Positions 1 to 7,694 of a stretch of DNA of 55,113 nucleotides are shown here, piece by piece (within the stretch, counting starts at the first letter, position 1; every line of letters starts with the position of its first letter). The stretch comes from Thalassolituus sp034111725. Its GTDB lineage: Bacteria; Pseudomonadota; Gammaproteobacteria; Pseudomonadales; Oceanobacteraceae. The notes below the pieces were generated by a model. It searched no databases and was not told the origin of the DNA. It was given only the letters and a program-made list of their open reading frames with translations. The stretch lies in the NCBI RefSeq assembly GCF_034111725.1, contig NZ_JAWUWR010000087.1, positions 1-55,113 of the forward strand. Reading direction: 5' to 3'. A program made the translations under genes and the position numbers.

Positions 1-1437
1 TTTTATAAGCACTTCCAAACGGCGGTTAAATCGTGCTCGCAAGGTGGTGTTCGTGGTGGTGCCGCAACGCTGTTCTACCCAATGTGGCACTATGAAATTG
101 AAAACCTTCTAGTGTTGAAAAACAACCGCGGTGTTGAAGAAAACCGCGTACGCCATCTTGATTACGGCGTACAACTTAACAAACTGATGTATGAACGCTT
201 AATTAAAAACGGCAATATCACCCTGTTCTCGCCTTCCGATGTGCCAGGGCTATACGACGCATTCTTTGAAGACCAAGCCTTGTTCGAACAGCTGTATACA
301 AAATACGAAGCCGACGCCAACATTCGTAAGCAAACGATGAAAGCCGTCGACTTGTTCTCAAGCATGATGCAAGAACGTGCTAGCACGGGCCGAATTTATA
401 TTCAAAACGTCGATCACTGCAATACTCACAGCCCGTTCAATCCGAAGAAAGCACCGGTGCGTCAATCTAACCTGTGTTTAGAAATCGCATTACCGACGAA
501 GCCATTGAATGATATCAACGATGAAAGTGGTGAAATTGCGCTTTGTACACTTGCCGCATTCAACTTGGGCACTTTAGCTAATTTGGATGAGTTAGAAGAC
601 TTATCCGATCTTGTTGTCCGCGCTCTAGACAGCCTACTGACGTACCAAGATTATCCAGTTGCAGCAGCAAAACGCGCCAGTTTATCTCGCCGCACCTTGG
701 GTGTTGGTGTTATTAACTACGCCTATTACTTGGCGAAAAATGGCGTTAAGTACTCGGATGGTAGCGCCAACGGCATTACCCATCGAGCTTTCGAAGCCAT
801 ACAATATTGGCTGCTACGCGCTTCCAACAAGTTGGCACAAGAGCAAGGCGCTTGTGAAGCCTTTGACGACACAACCTATGCTCAAGGCTTGCTACCTATC
901 GACACCTACAAGAAAGACGTTGATAAGTTCTGTGCAGAGCCATTGCACTACGACTGGGAAGCCTTGCGTTCCGATATTCAGAAATACGGTTTACGGAACT
1001 CAACTCTAACGGCGTTGATGCCTTCAGAAACATCATCGCAGATCAGTAATGCGACCAATGGTATTGAACCACCGCGCGGATATATCAGCGTGAAGCAGAG
1101 CAAAGATGGTATCCTAAAGCAGGTTGTTCCTGAGTTCGAACGCCTCAGAGGCGAATACGAATTGTTGTGGAAAATTCCGAACAACCAAGGCTACCTAGAG
1201 CTCGTTGGTATTATGCAAAAATTCGTTGATCAAGCGATTTCTGCAAACACTAACTACGATCCCACTCGCTTCGGTGGCAAAGTACCGATGCAGCAATTGT
1301 TGAAAGATTTACTCACCGCTTATCGCAACGGCTTAAAGACTTTGTACTATCACAACACCCGTGACGGTATGGAAGATCCTCAGCAAGACGCGATTGCAGA
1401 AGACGATGATTGCGCCGGTGGCGCGTGTAAAATTTAA
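1..1437 (+). CDS. nrdA: Class Ia ribonucleoside-diphosphate reductase alpha subunit NrdA (3' part, 5' end outside window)
   Basis: Large catalytic subunit that reduces ribonucleoside diphosphates to deoxy forms in the cytoplasm with NrdB. The reading frame is open from base 1, so the gene starts upstream of the window. About 478 C-terminal residues are visible and align by eye with E. coli NrdA throughout. Visible active-site elements are the SNLCLEI motif, which holds the thiyl-radical cysteine and neighbouring Asn and Glu, the downstream ALCTL cysteine of the redox pair, the LYY tyrosine pair used for long-range radical transfer, and the C-terminal CAGGACKI cysteine pair that receives electrons. 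The N-terminal ATP cone is outside the window. It is followed by nrdB and a ferredoxin gene in the same direction. Confidence 0.97.
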   Translation, partial: FYKHFQTAVKSCSQGGVRGGAATLFYPMWHYEIENLLVLKNNRGVEENRVRHLDYGVQLNKLMYERLIKNGNITLFSPSDVPGLYDAFFEDQALFEQLYTKYEADANIRKQTMKAVDLFSSMMQERASTGRIYIQNVDHCNTHSPFNPKKAPVRQSNLCLEIALPTKPLNDINDESGEIALCTLAAFNLGTLANLDELEDLSDLVVRALDSLLTYQDYPVAAAKRASLSRRTLGVGVINYAYYLAKNGVKYSDGSANGITHRAFEAIQYWLLRASNKLAQEQGACEAFDDTTYAQGLLPIDTYKKDVDKFCAEPLHYDWEALRSDIQKYGLRNSTLTALMPSETSSQISNATNGIEPPRGYISVKQSKDGILKQVVPEFERLRGEYELLWKIPNNQGYLELVGIMQKFVDQAISANTNYDPTRFGGKVPMQQLLKDLLTAYRNGLKTLYYHNTRDGMEDPQQDAIAEDDDCAGGACKI

Positions 1438-1444
1438 TTTACGT

Positions 1445-1480
1445 TCTGCTCGGCATCACACTCTGTGTTTGCCGAGCAGA
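1445..1480 (+). other. Long stem-loop between nrdA and nrdB
   Basis: Eleven-base arms 1445-1455 and 1470-1480 are perfect complements. Inside them the stem continues with ACAC/GTGT (1458-1461 with 1465-1468) around a three-base loop. No T-run follows on the plus strand, so this does not look like a full rho-independent terminator. It may stabilise or process the nrdA-nrdB transcript or adjust the ratio of the two subunits (inference). Confidence 0.6.
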
Positions 1481-1542
1481 GTGTAAAAACTATGTTTAAA
1501 CGGCCCTTTTCTGGGCCCGACATTAAGAGACTGATACTGGGT

Positions 1543-2673
1543 ATGGCTTACACCACCTTTAATCGCAACGAATTTGATACGTTCGCTCAGCCGATGTTTT
1601 TCGGAGAACACGTCAACGTTGCTCGCTACGATCAGCAGAAACACAAAATTTTTGAGAGTCTGATCGAGAAGCAATTGTCGTTCTTTTGGCGTCCGGAAGA
1701 AGTCGATCTAACCAGCGACCGTAAAGACTTTGTCGATCTGCCAGACCACGAAAAGCATATTTTCATCAGCAATTTTAAATACCAAACACTACTCGACTCA
1801 GTTCAAGGGCGTTCACCCAACGTGGCCTTACTACCCGTTGTGTCTCTACCAGAACTAGAAACTTGGATTGAAACTTGGTCATTTAGTGAAACCATTCACA
1901 GTCGTTCCTACACACATATCGTGCGTAATATCGTACCTAATCCAGCGGCTATCTTTGATGACATCACTAAAAATGAATACATCACCCGTCGCGCTGAATC
2001 AGTAACTAAGTATTACGATAGTTTTATTTTCCTATGTAATTATTACATTCAACTAGGGGAAGGGACACACACGGTCAACGGCGAAACGATTGAAGTCTCC
2101 TTACACGAATTAAAGCGTCGCATGTACGTCATGATGGTGTCGGTTAACGTACTTGAAGCCATTCGTTTTTATGTAAGCTTCGCCTGCTCATTCGCATTTG
2201 CAGAACGCGCAAAAATGGAAGGCAACGCAAAAATCATTAAAATGATCGCACGCGATGAAGCACTGCATCTGACAGGTACACAGCACATATTACAAATTAT
2301 GGCGCGTGGTAAAGATGATCCAGAATTTGCAATCATTGCCCAAGAATGCCGCCAAGATGTCATTGATATTTTCACCGAAGCAGCAGAGCAAGAAAAAGAA
2401 TGGGCTGCGTATTTATTTAAAGACGGTTCAATGATCGGCTTAAATAAAGACATTCTTTGCCAGTACGTTGAATTCATCACAAACCAACGCATCGGAGCGT
2501 TAGGTTTCGATCCTATTTTTGCAACCAAAAATAATCCTCTACCTTGGATTAATGCTTGGTTAAATAGCGATAACGTACAAGTAGCTCCACAAGAAGCGGA
2601 GATCAGCTCGTACCTAGTTGGAGCAATTGATAGCGAAGTAGATACCAACGACTTCGGTGATTTTGATCTCTAA
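1543..2673 (+). CDS. nrdB: Class Ia ribonucleotide reductase beta subunit NrdB
   Basis: Radical-generating small subunit with a diiron centre and a stable tyrosyl radical. I chose the ATG at 1543 because it opens with MAYTTF as in E. coli NrdB and gives 376 residues, the usual length; an upstream in-frame GTG at 1465 would start inside the intergenic hairpin. Metal-ligand and radical residues can be placed by alignment: Asp85, Glu116, His119 and radical Tyr123 in the SETIHSRSY segment, and the later Glu and Glu/His ligands in EAIRF and ARDEALHL. The conserved C-terminal tail that docks in NrdA is present. The stop codon overlaps the next ATG (TAATG), which suggests translational coupling with the ferredoxin gene. 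Confidence 0.96.
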   Translation: MAYTTFNRNEFDTFAQPMFFGEHVNVARYDQQKHKIFESLIEKQLSFFWRPEEVDLTSDRKDFVDLPDHEKHIFISNFKYQTLLDSVQGRSPNVALLPVVSLPELETWIETWSFSETIHSRSYTHIVRNIVPNPAAIFDDITKNEYITRRAESVTKYYDSFIFLCNYYIQLGEGTHTVNGETIEVSLHELKRRMYVMMVSVNVLEAIRFYVSFACSFAFAERAKMEGNAKIIKMIARDEALHLTGTQHILQIMARGKDDPEFAIIAQECRQDVIDIFTEAAEQEKEWAAYLFKDGSMIGLNKDILCQYVEFITNQRIGALGFDPIFATKNNPLPWINAWLNSDNVQVAPQEAEISSYLVGAIDSEVDTNDFGDFDL

Positions 2674-3194
2674 TGCCCAGTCCGCGTAAAGCGCCCCGTT
2701 TGGGGCGCCGTCGTTGGGGTAAAGCGAAAACCTTCCACTCCACAGCACAAACTGAGTTGGATCTTCCTGAAGGTCAAGGATCATCCAGCCAAATCGAATT
2801 AGATCTGCTACTTCCCCCGATCCTTGTCAAAAGGAGCGCTGATGAACCTGCGCCCATACAGGGAGAATTATTACTACCTGAATTCCAAGGTGAAACACCT
2901 GAGCCGACCCCGCAAATTGAATTTGAGGGTATGCAGAAACCCATCTTCGACATAATACTAGAAGATGGCCGTCAAGCGCGTTTCCAGCACGCGCACACCT
3001 TGTTAGAGTCTTTAGAGTCTCAAGATATCGAAGTTCACTATCAATGTCGTGAGGGCTATTGTGGGAGCTGCCGTACGCAATTACTGGAAGGCGATGTTCA
3101 TTATCTCGAAGAGCCGATGGCTTGGATCGACGACGATGAAATTCTTCCATGTTGCTGTATCCCGAAAAGCGCCCTGCGCATCAAGCTGCAATAA
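2673..3194 (+). CDS. YfaE-like 2Fe-2S ferredoxin with an unusual ~85-residue N-terminal extension
   Basis: The C-terminal ~85 residues (about 88-173) match the plant-type 2Fe-2S ferredoxin YfaE, which maintains the NrdB diiron-tyrosyl cofactor. The cluster motif CREGYCGSC gives Cys125, Cys130 and Cys133, with the fourth ligand in the CCC run at 160-162. YfaE is about 84 residues; this reading is 173. The extra N-terminus starts with a basic stretch (MPSPRKAPRLGRRR) and continues with acidic Leu/Pro/Glu segments that look repetitive (ELDLPEG, IELDLLLP, GELLLPEF). I chose the start because its ATG overlaps the nrdB stop. An internal ATG at 2931 would give a normal-length YfaE, but its GAGGG lies too close to be a good ribosome site. 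Function by analogy: electron donor in NrdB cofactor assembly. Confidence 0.85.
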   Translation: MPSPRKAPRLGRRRWGKAKTFHSTAQTELDLPEGQGSSSQIELDLLLPPILVKRSADEPAPIQGELLLPEFQGETPEPTPQIEFEGMQKPIFDIILEDGRQARFQHAHTLLESLESQDIEVHYQCREGYCGSCRTQLLEGDVHYLEEPMAWIDDDEILPCCCIPKSALRIKLQ

Positions 3195-3278
3195 TCCTAA
3201 CGGATTAAGGTTGATTTATTTCGACGCTGCGGTAGCCTTGACCATTAAACTTATACATCACCTATACAGAGGCATTAC

Positions 3279-3752
3279 ATGAGTCTGAATTTACCTGCCG
3301 TTGGCAAAGCTGCACCCGCTTTCACTGCGCTAAACCAAAATGGTGAATTGGTTAGTTTGAGCGACTTAAAAGGCAAAAATATTGTCTTGTATTTTTATCC
3401 AAAAGCCATGACCCCTGGCTGCACCGTGCAGGCATGCGGCATTCGTGATAGTAAAGACACCTTCTCAGCAGCTAACACTGTTGTACTAGGTATTAGTCCC
3501 GATGCCCCTGCTCGATTGCAAAAATTTATCGAAAAAGAAAATCTAAACTTTGATTTATTGTCTGATCCAGAACACCAGATTGCTGATCAATTCGGTGTTT
3601 GGGCAATGAAAAAATTTATGGGAAAAGAATTCGAAGGCATTCACCGCATCACCTTTATTATTGATGCAAATGGTGTGCTAAGACACATAATGGAAAAGGT
3701 AAAAACTAAGTCTCATCATGATGATGTTATGGCGATTGTTAATTCGCTGTAA
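3279..3752 (+). CDS. bcp: Thioredoxin-dependent thiol peroxidase (Bcp/PrxQ)
   Basis: Cytoplasmic atypical 2-Cys peroxiredoxin that reduces hydrogen peroxide and organic hydroperoxides. The PKAMTPGCTVQACGIRD segment holds peroxidatic Cys48 and resolving Cys53 five residues later, the PrxQ pattern. FGVW and GIHRITFIID segments are also conserved, and the 157-residue length is normal. It lies 84 bases after the ferredoxin gene on the same strand and ends six bases before the convergent AraC-type gene. The placement beside ribonucleotide reductase is compatible with a shared thioredoxin pool, though that is only inference. Confidence 0.95.
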   Translation: MSLNLPAVGKAAPAFTALNQNGELVSLSDLKGKNIVLYFYPKAMTPGCTVQACGIRDSKDTFSAANTVVLGISPDAPARLQKFIEKENLNFDLLSDPEHQIADQFGVWAMKKFMGKEFEGIHRITFIIDANGVLRHIMEKVKTKSHHDDVMAIVNSL

Positions 3753-3758
3753 CCAATC

Positions 3759-4772
3759 CTAGCGATTTTGTTGCTGGCGAAACTCCTGCGGCGATGCGCC
3801 TCGCCAGCGACGAAATGCGCGTGAAAATGTACTACTTTCTGCGAAGCCTAATTCAGCACTAATTTCAGTTATTGACTTCTTACTTGTGCTTAACAACAGG
3901 ACTGCTCGGCGCTCTCGTTCTTCATCCAATAACTGTTGAAAACTAGTATTAACTTCTTGTAGTTTACGCTGCAGAGTGCGTCCACTTATATGCAACCGTT
4001 GCGCAAAAACATTACGATCTAGAGTCAAATCTGGTGCCTCTTGCAGCCATTGCCGCATTAATACGACGGTATCTGGAAGTTGTAAATTCTTCAATTGCTC
4101 ATCAATCATTTGTCGATGAATTTCTGCTAAAGTTGGATCGCCACCTGGCAATCTTTCCGATAACCAATCAGTACTAAACACCAAAACATTTTCTGCTGAA
4201 TTAAATATAGGAATAAGACCATAAGCTTTTTCATATACTTTGTGACATTCGGGTTTAGCTACTGTTAATTCCACACGTATCGGCAATACGGGTTTACAAC
4301 TAAGCCAAGTACCAAACCGCAATAATAAAATCAGCACAGTATCTATTTGATGACGACTAAAATCTGGTAGTCTTGGTGTATAGCAAATATGAATTTCATT
4401 GATTGCACCGCGCACCTGAAATCCGGCACCTTCGCTTACTAAAGGCGAATAACGACTAGCGACCGCGAGAACTTCCATTAATGTTTCGCAATGCATTAAA
4501 TTCATCGATAACAGCGGGAAATGCGCAGGGCTAAGATGCTGCCCCAACTGCACCCCTAAATCGAGAGGACATAGCTCTTCAAGACTGCGCCATAATCGCA
4601 ACGTATTCGTCATTGATATACGACATACTGGATTATTTAATGTATCTTCGGCAACGTCAGCTTTTCGCCTTAGCAGCTCTCGATCCAATCCCATTACTGC
4701 AGCGGCTTGTAACAATGCACGTATCCATTGGCTGGATACCGTCATCGTCGATTCGTCTTTCTCGACAGTCAT
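3759..4772 (-). CDS. AraC-family transcriptional regulator (arabinose-binding-like N-terminal domain type)
   Basis: A 337-residue regulator. The first ~190 residues resemble the ligand-binding domain of the OruR/ArgR-like AraC subfamily (a DLGVQLGQHLSPAHFPLLS region). The C-terminal ~100 residues are a double helix-turn-helix AraC domain: DRNVFAQRLHISGRTLQRKL for the first HTH, then SITEISAELGFAESSTFSRA and the usual closing FRRWRGASPQEFR. The start was placed at the ATG at 4772; an ATG at 4745 is also possible. It is divergent from the Mpo1-like gene at 4878 across a 105-base gap that contains a GGCC-rich palindromic stretch near 4801-4816 and may hold its operator. Ligand and targets are unknown. 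Confidence 0.88.
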   Translation of the reverse strand: MTVEKDESTMTVSSQWIRALLQAAAVMGLDRELLRRKADVAEDTLNNPVCRISMTNTLRLWRSLEELCPLDLGVQLGQHLSPAHFPLLSMNLMHCETLMEVLAVASRYSPLVSEGAGFQVRGAINEIHICYTPRLPDFSRHQIDTVLILLLRFGTWLSCKPVLPIRVELTVAKPECHKVYEKAYGLIPIFNSAENVLVFSTDWLSERLPGGDPTLAEIHRQMIDEQLKNLQLPDTVVLMRQWLQEAPDLTLDRNVFAQRLHISGRTLQRKLQEVNTSFQQLLDEERERRAVLLLSTSKKSITEISAELGFAESSTFSRAFRRWRGASPQEFRQQQNR

Positions 4773-4877
4773 CAATTCAGCTTCCTAGGTCAATACTGTG
4801 GCCGTTAAGGCCAAGGCCTGGCGGACTTAGTAAGGTACACTAGCATTCATTATAGGAAAACGATAAAGGTTGAAATA

Positions 4878-5354
4878 ATGATGGCCAAGAGTGCAGATCA
4901 ATGGTTTTCTGAATACGGTTCTAGCCACAAAAACCCCATCAACAAACTGATTCACTGGGTTTGTGTACCCCTAATCTATTTAGTCATCGTCGGCTTACTT
5001 TGGTCGATCCCAACACCCGGTGTAATGCAGAAAATTCCGTACTTAAATTGGGGAACACTCAGCGTATTAATTTCTATTATTTTTTATGTACGTTTGTCAC
5101 TATCACTTTCTGTCGGATTAACATTATTTGCCTTAGCATGCTGTTGGATTATTTCGGCTGCCGACCACGCGCTAGCTATTCCCTTATGGCAAATATCGTT
5201 AATTGGCTTTGTCGTTTTATGGATACTTCAGTTTATTGGACACTATCTCGAAGGTGCTAAGCCCTCCTTCTTTAAAGATATCCAGTTTTTATTGATTGGA
5301 CCTGCTTGGCTAATGGGCTTTATCTACCGCAAGCTTAATATTCCCTACCATTAA
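4878..5354 (+). CDS. Mpo1-like (DUF962/YGL010w-type) integral membrane protein
   Basis: A 158-residue polytopic protein with about four hydrophobic segments. The family hallmarks are visible: SEYGSSHKNPINKLIHW near the N-terminus, ADHALA in the middle and QFIGHYLEGAKPSF near the C-terminus. The conserved His residues match the yeast Mpo1 family, in which a member is a 2-hydroxy fatty acid dioxygenase acting in alpha-oxidation. The bacterial role is not established, so I assign only the family. An AAGG ribosome site lies eight bases before the first of two adjacent ATGs. It is divergent from the AraC-type gene, which makes that regulator a candidate controller. Confidence 0.85.
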   Translation: MMAKSADQWFSEYGSSHKNPINKLIHWVCVPLIYLVIVGLLWSIPTPGVMQKIPYLNWGTLSVLISIIFYVRLSLSLSVGLTLFALACCWIISAADHALAIPLWQISLIGFVVLWILQFIGHYLEGAKPSFFKDIQFLLIGPAWLMGFIYRKLNIPYH

Positions 5355-5423
5355 TAGCATGACCCGAATAGCGTAATAGTATGTCGTACTTGCCCATTGG
5401 TTATTTAACGCCACTAGGGTATC

Positions 5424-5481
5424 GTCCTTGGTCAACAATACATAGCATCGGCCAATATAATCAGCGGCGAACACCAAGGAC
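5424..5481. repeat. Inverted repeat in the leader of the pilin-like gene
   Basis: The nine-base arms GTCCTTGGT (5424-5432) and ACCAAGGAC (5473-5481) are exact complements separated by 40 bases. The right arm includes the AAGGA likely to serve as the ribosome site of the ATG at 5491, so folding could hide it. Function is inference. Confidence 0.45.
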
Positions 5482-5490
5482 CGGCATACT

Positions 5491-5835
5491 ATGCAAAGGC
5501 ACAACTGCAAAGGCTTTAGCACACTGCAATTTACTTTAGGCTTATCATTAAGCGCTGCACTGACAGGCACGGGCCTATCTTACCTACCAGAAATACTAGA
5601 TAACGCCGACTATCAGGTTGCCAACTATGCGCTGCAAACTGAACGCTATCAAAACGCAGTGTGGCGCACCTATAAATTAGCCAAAGGGGAAGCTCACAAG
5701 GTCACTCATACGACCGAATTCTCGGGCTTTACTGCTGAAAATGACCTTGTTCAATCACCGTTGGGCCGCTACTGTTTCGCGCGTAATGATGCACTTGCTC
5801 ATCTTGGGCTGTGCCAAGAACTAACTCTAGAATAG
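5491..5835 (+). CDS. Small protein with a type IV prepilin-like N-terminus (Gln at position +5)
   Basis: I do not recognise this 114-residue protein as a named family. Its N-terminus, MQRHNCKGFSTLQFTLGL followed by a hydrophobic Ser/Ala/Leu stretch, resembles a class III signal of type IV pilins and pseudopilins: a short basic leader, Gly, then Phe and a hydrophobic helix. In a classical pilin the fifth mature residue is Glu; here cleavage after Gly8 would put Gln there. The rest is soluble and predicted exported, with a C-terminal Cys pair (YCFARND and LGLCQE) that could form a disulfide as in pilin D-loops. No other pilus gene lies nearby. A plain signal anchor is the alternative reading. 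It ends eight bases before the MAPEG gene and is probably co-transcribed with it. Confidence 0.6.
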   Translation: MQRHNCKGFSTLQFTLGLSLSAALTGTGLSYLPEILDNADYQVANYALQTERYQNAVWRTYKLAKGEAHKVTHTTEFSGFTAENDLVQSPLGRYCFARNDALAHLGLCQELTLE

Positions 5836-5843
5836 GAATACAC

Positions 5844-6218
5844 ATGACTAATGCTTACTGGTGCGTATTGATAGCGGCGATGATGCCGTACATCTTCACC
5901 TTCATTGCAAAATTTACTGGTGGACGTTACAACAATTACTCACCGCGTGAATTTTTAGAGAAACAAGAAGGCTTTCGCAAACGCGCAAACTGGGCACAAA
6001 TGAACAGTTTTGAAGCTTTTCCAGCGTTTGCAGCGGCAGTCATCATCGCGCACCTTACGGGTGGAGAACAAGGCTGGATTGATACTTTGGCGATGACCTT
6101 TATTGGACTTCGAGTAGTTTACGGCGTCTTGTATCTTGGAAATTTTGCTACTATGCGAACGCTAGTATGGACGGCAGCACTGGGCTGTAATATAGCGTTA
6201 TTTATCGCTGGTGTTTAA
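5844..6218 (+). CDS. MAPEG-family membrane protein
   Basis: A 124-residue protein with four hydrophobic helices, the size and topology of membrane-associated proteins in eicosanoid and glutathione metabolism. The signature segment RANWAQMNSFEAFPAFAAAV sits after the first helix, and a short FLEKQEGFRKR loop precedes it. I chose the ATG at 5844, which has AGGAA seven bases upstream; the frame is open further upstream through a GTG at 5811 that overlaps the previous gene. Bacterial MAPEG proteins are mostly uncharacterised, some having glutathione transferase or peroxidase activity, so the substrate is unknown. Confidence 0.9.
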   Translation: MTNAYWCVLIAAMMPYIFTFIAKFTGGRYNNYSPREFLEKQEGFRKRANWAQMNSFEAFPAFAAAVIIAHLTGGEQGWIDTLAMTFIGLRVVYGVLYLGNFATMRTLVWTAALGCNIALFIAGV

Positions 6219-6231
6219 ATCTTGTTATTGT

Positions 6232-6252
6232 GTCACACCATAACGGTGTGAC
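6232..6252. terminator. Stem-loop at the convergent end of the MAPEG and small secreted protein genes
   Basis: The eight-base perfect arms GTCACACC (6232-6239) and GGTGTGAC (6245-6252) flank a five-base loop. The hairpin overlaps the last codons of the minus-strand gene and lies 14 bases after the MAPEG stop. No clear T-run follows on either strand, so termination is only a suggestion. Confidence 0.4.
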
Positions 6253-6472
6253 CAATCTGCTTGTAACAATAAGATGCATTGCAATAAATCACAATTTGTC
6301 GACCTTTATCATGGGTATGGATGATATAAAGATCGGTGAATTCTGGCGTTCGCTCCATGAACGTCGCATTGCGAATCAATTGCGCTGTATATTCACTGCG
6401 CTCACGCGCCTGTGGTTGCCCAGCTGCTGTCGCTATTACAGCGGCAAAAACCATTAACATTAACAGTTTCAT
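6233..6472 (-). CDS. Small exported protein of unknown function
   Basis: A 79-residue product with a clear signal peptide (MKLLMLMVFAAVIATAAG, likely cleaved around residue 18-20). About 60 mature residues follow, containing two cysteines in YCNASYCYK that could form a disulfide. I chose the ATG at 6472 because an AGAGGG ribosome site lies six bases upstream; an in-frame start at 6490 adds six residues. Upstream on the same strand a TATACT-like -10 is visible around 6502-6507, without a convincing -35. It is not part of the chemotaxis operon, from which a terminator separates it. I recognise no family. Confidence 0.6.
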   Translation of the reverse strand: MKLLMLMVFAAVIATAAGQPQARERSEYTAQLIRNATFMERTPEFTDLYIIHTHDKGRQIVIYCNASYCYKQIGHTVMV

Positions 6473-6563
6473 GATGTGCCCTCTGCTCATCCCGTACTAT
6501 TAGTATAGGTAGTGATTCAGAAAAGACGTCGCTGATTTGTTATAAATCGTTACTCTGTTCACA

Positions 6564-6617
6564 TAAAAAAGCCAACCGATTAGCAACGAATAAAGCGTGC
6601 TAACAGAGCTGGCTTTT
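6564..6617 (-). terminator. Rho-independent terminator at the end of the flhA-to-DUF2802 operon
   Basis: Read on the minus strand, AAAAGCCA (6610-6617) pairs with TGGCTTTT (6567-6574), and an inner stem TTAGCA/TGCTAA (6580-6585 region with 6599-6604) continues it. A run of six Ts follows the outer arm. It lies 29 bases after the DUF2802 stop and closes the long minus-strand chemotaxis operon. Confidence 0.75.
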
Positions 6618-6645
6618 AGAGTCTGCGAGTTCTATCTAATTGTGA

Positions 6646-7026
6646 CTACTGCACTTGCCGACGAAGCGACACTAATAGCTCAGCCTCGCCACGGGCAACA
6701 CCACAGTTATCAACCAAATCATTGGCTGTCGCACCCATTCCAACCAGACGCGAGGCTTGCTCAAACCGAGCATCTTCCGCGCCTGGCATCACAGCATGTC
6801 GCTCTGCTTGTTGTAGCCGAGTTTCCAATTGCTTAACGCGTCTGCCAATACCGATCGTACTTTTACTCATAGCGCCGCTTGATTGCTCAAGAACGGAAAT
6901 GTGTTGTTCAAATCGCTGTGTATCCAACTGCTGTTGTCGACGGAGAGACCACATAAAACCTCCCACAGCTAACAACATTGCTATATTGCCCAACAATAAC
7001 CAGTGCACTAACGAAAGCGTGACCAT
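6646..7026 (-). CDS. DUF2802 protein of the polar chemotaxis operon
   Basis: A 126-residue protein with one N-terminal membrane helix (about residues 5-27), a coiled-coil-prone middle (RRQQQLDTQRFEQHISVLEQ and RRVKQLETRLQQAER) and a C-terminal helical segment, ASRLVGMGATANDLVDNCGV, typical of DUF2802. A gene of this family follows cheW in polar flagellar loci of Pseudomonas and Vibrio. It lies nine bases after cheW, with an AGGGG ribosome site, and is the last gene of the operon. The C-terminus resembles a small DNA-binding-like helix motif, but a single-pass membrane protein next to polar array genes fits a scaffold or positioning role better. Function is not established. Confidence 0.88.
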   Translation of the reverse strand: MVTLSLVHWLLLGNIAMLLAVGGFMWSLRRQQQLDTQRFEQHISVLEQSSGAMSKSTIGIGRRVKQLETRLQQAERHAVMPGAEDARFEQASRLVGMGATANDLVDNCGVARGEAELLVSLRRQVQ

Positions 7027-7035
7027 AACAGACCC

Positions 7036-7518
7036 CTATAAGCCTTGAAGTTCGGTCCACTCCTCGTCTGACATCATTTTCTCAAGATCTACAAGAATCA
7101 ACAGTTCGTCATTTTTATGACAGACGCCCTGAATAAATTTTGAGCTCTCTTCGTTGCCGACATTCGGAGTGGTTTCAATTTCCGACTGACGTAGATAAAC
7201 CACCTCAGCCACTGCGTCCACAAGAATACCTACCACTTGATTCTCCGCTTCGATAATCACGATACGGGTCTGGTCGGTGGTGTCAGACGTTGGCAAGCCA
7301 AATCGTAATCGAGTATCGATCACCGTCACTACGTTACCACGTAGGTTGATGATACCGAGTACATATGGGGGGGCTCCGGGTACAGGCGCTATCTCGCTGT
7401 ATCGAAGTACCTCTTGCACCTGCATCACATTAATCCCGTAAGATTCGTTCTCAAGGCGAAAGGTAACCCATTGCAGAACCGGATCTTCCACACTTTTATT
7501 TCCGGCAATCGCTGACAT
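7036..7518 (-). CDS. cheW: Chemotaxis coupling protein CheW (flagellar system)
   Basis: Cytoplasmic adaptor that joins chemoreceptors to CheA in the array. The 160 residues form one CheW domain with the expected landmarks: WVTFRLENESYGINV, VQEVLRYSEIAPVPGAPPYV, the GIINLRGNVVTVIDTR core and LLILVDLEKM near the end. The GAGGATG ribosome site fits the ATG at 7518. It shares the operon with the flagellar cheA, cheB, cheY and cheZ and is separated from the parP-like gene by 176 bases. That gap is AT-rich and holds a TATAGT element near 7583-7588 that could be an internal promoter, but no convincing -35. A second, distinct CheW gene lies at 34686-35195. Confidence 0.95.
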   Translation of the reverse strand: MSAIAGNKSVEDPVLQWVTFRLENESYGINVMQVQEVLRYSEIAPVPGAPPYVLGIINLRGNVVTVIDTRLRFGLPTSDTTDQTRIVIIEAENQVVGILVDAVAEVVYLRQSEIETTPNVGNEESSKFIQGVCHKNDELLILVDLEKMMSDEEWTELQGL

Positions 7519-7694
7519 AAAACATCCTCGCTAAGAAAGGCCGTTGTCCGACTGTGTCAAAAAACATAACGGACCTTCCTTAACTATAGATCAGAGCACA
7601 AACTGTACCAGCCGAATTGCAATTTTTTTATTGTCGCCAAGAAATAGCGAAAGAATAGAGAAAATAAAGCCAAAAAGCCGGCGAACCGCGTACT

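Noticed and set aside
2169..2648. 159-residue minus-strand reading frame
   Set aside because: Antisense shadow of the conserved nrdB coding region with no family resemblance.
3192..3207. Terminator after the ferredoxin gene
   Set aside because: The TAATCC/GGATTA hairpin is short and has no T-run; bcp follows in the same direction.
7519..7694. Separate gene or terminator between parP and cheW
   Set aside because: No open frame with a ribosome site; T-rich sequence and a lone TATAGT only.
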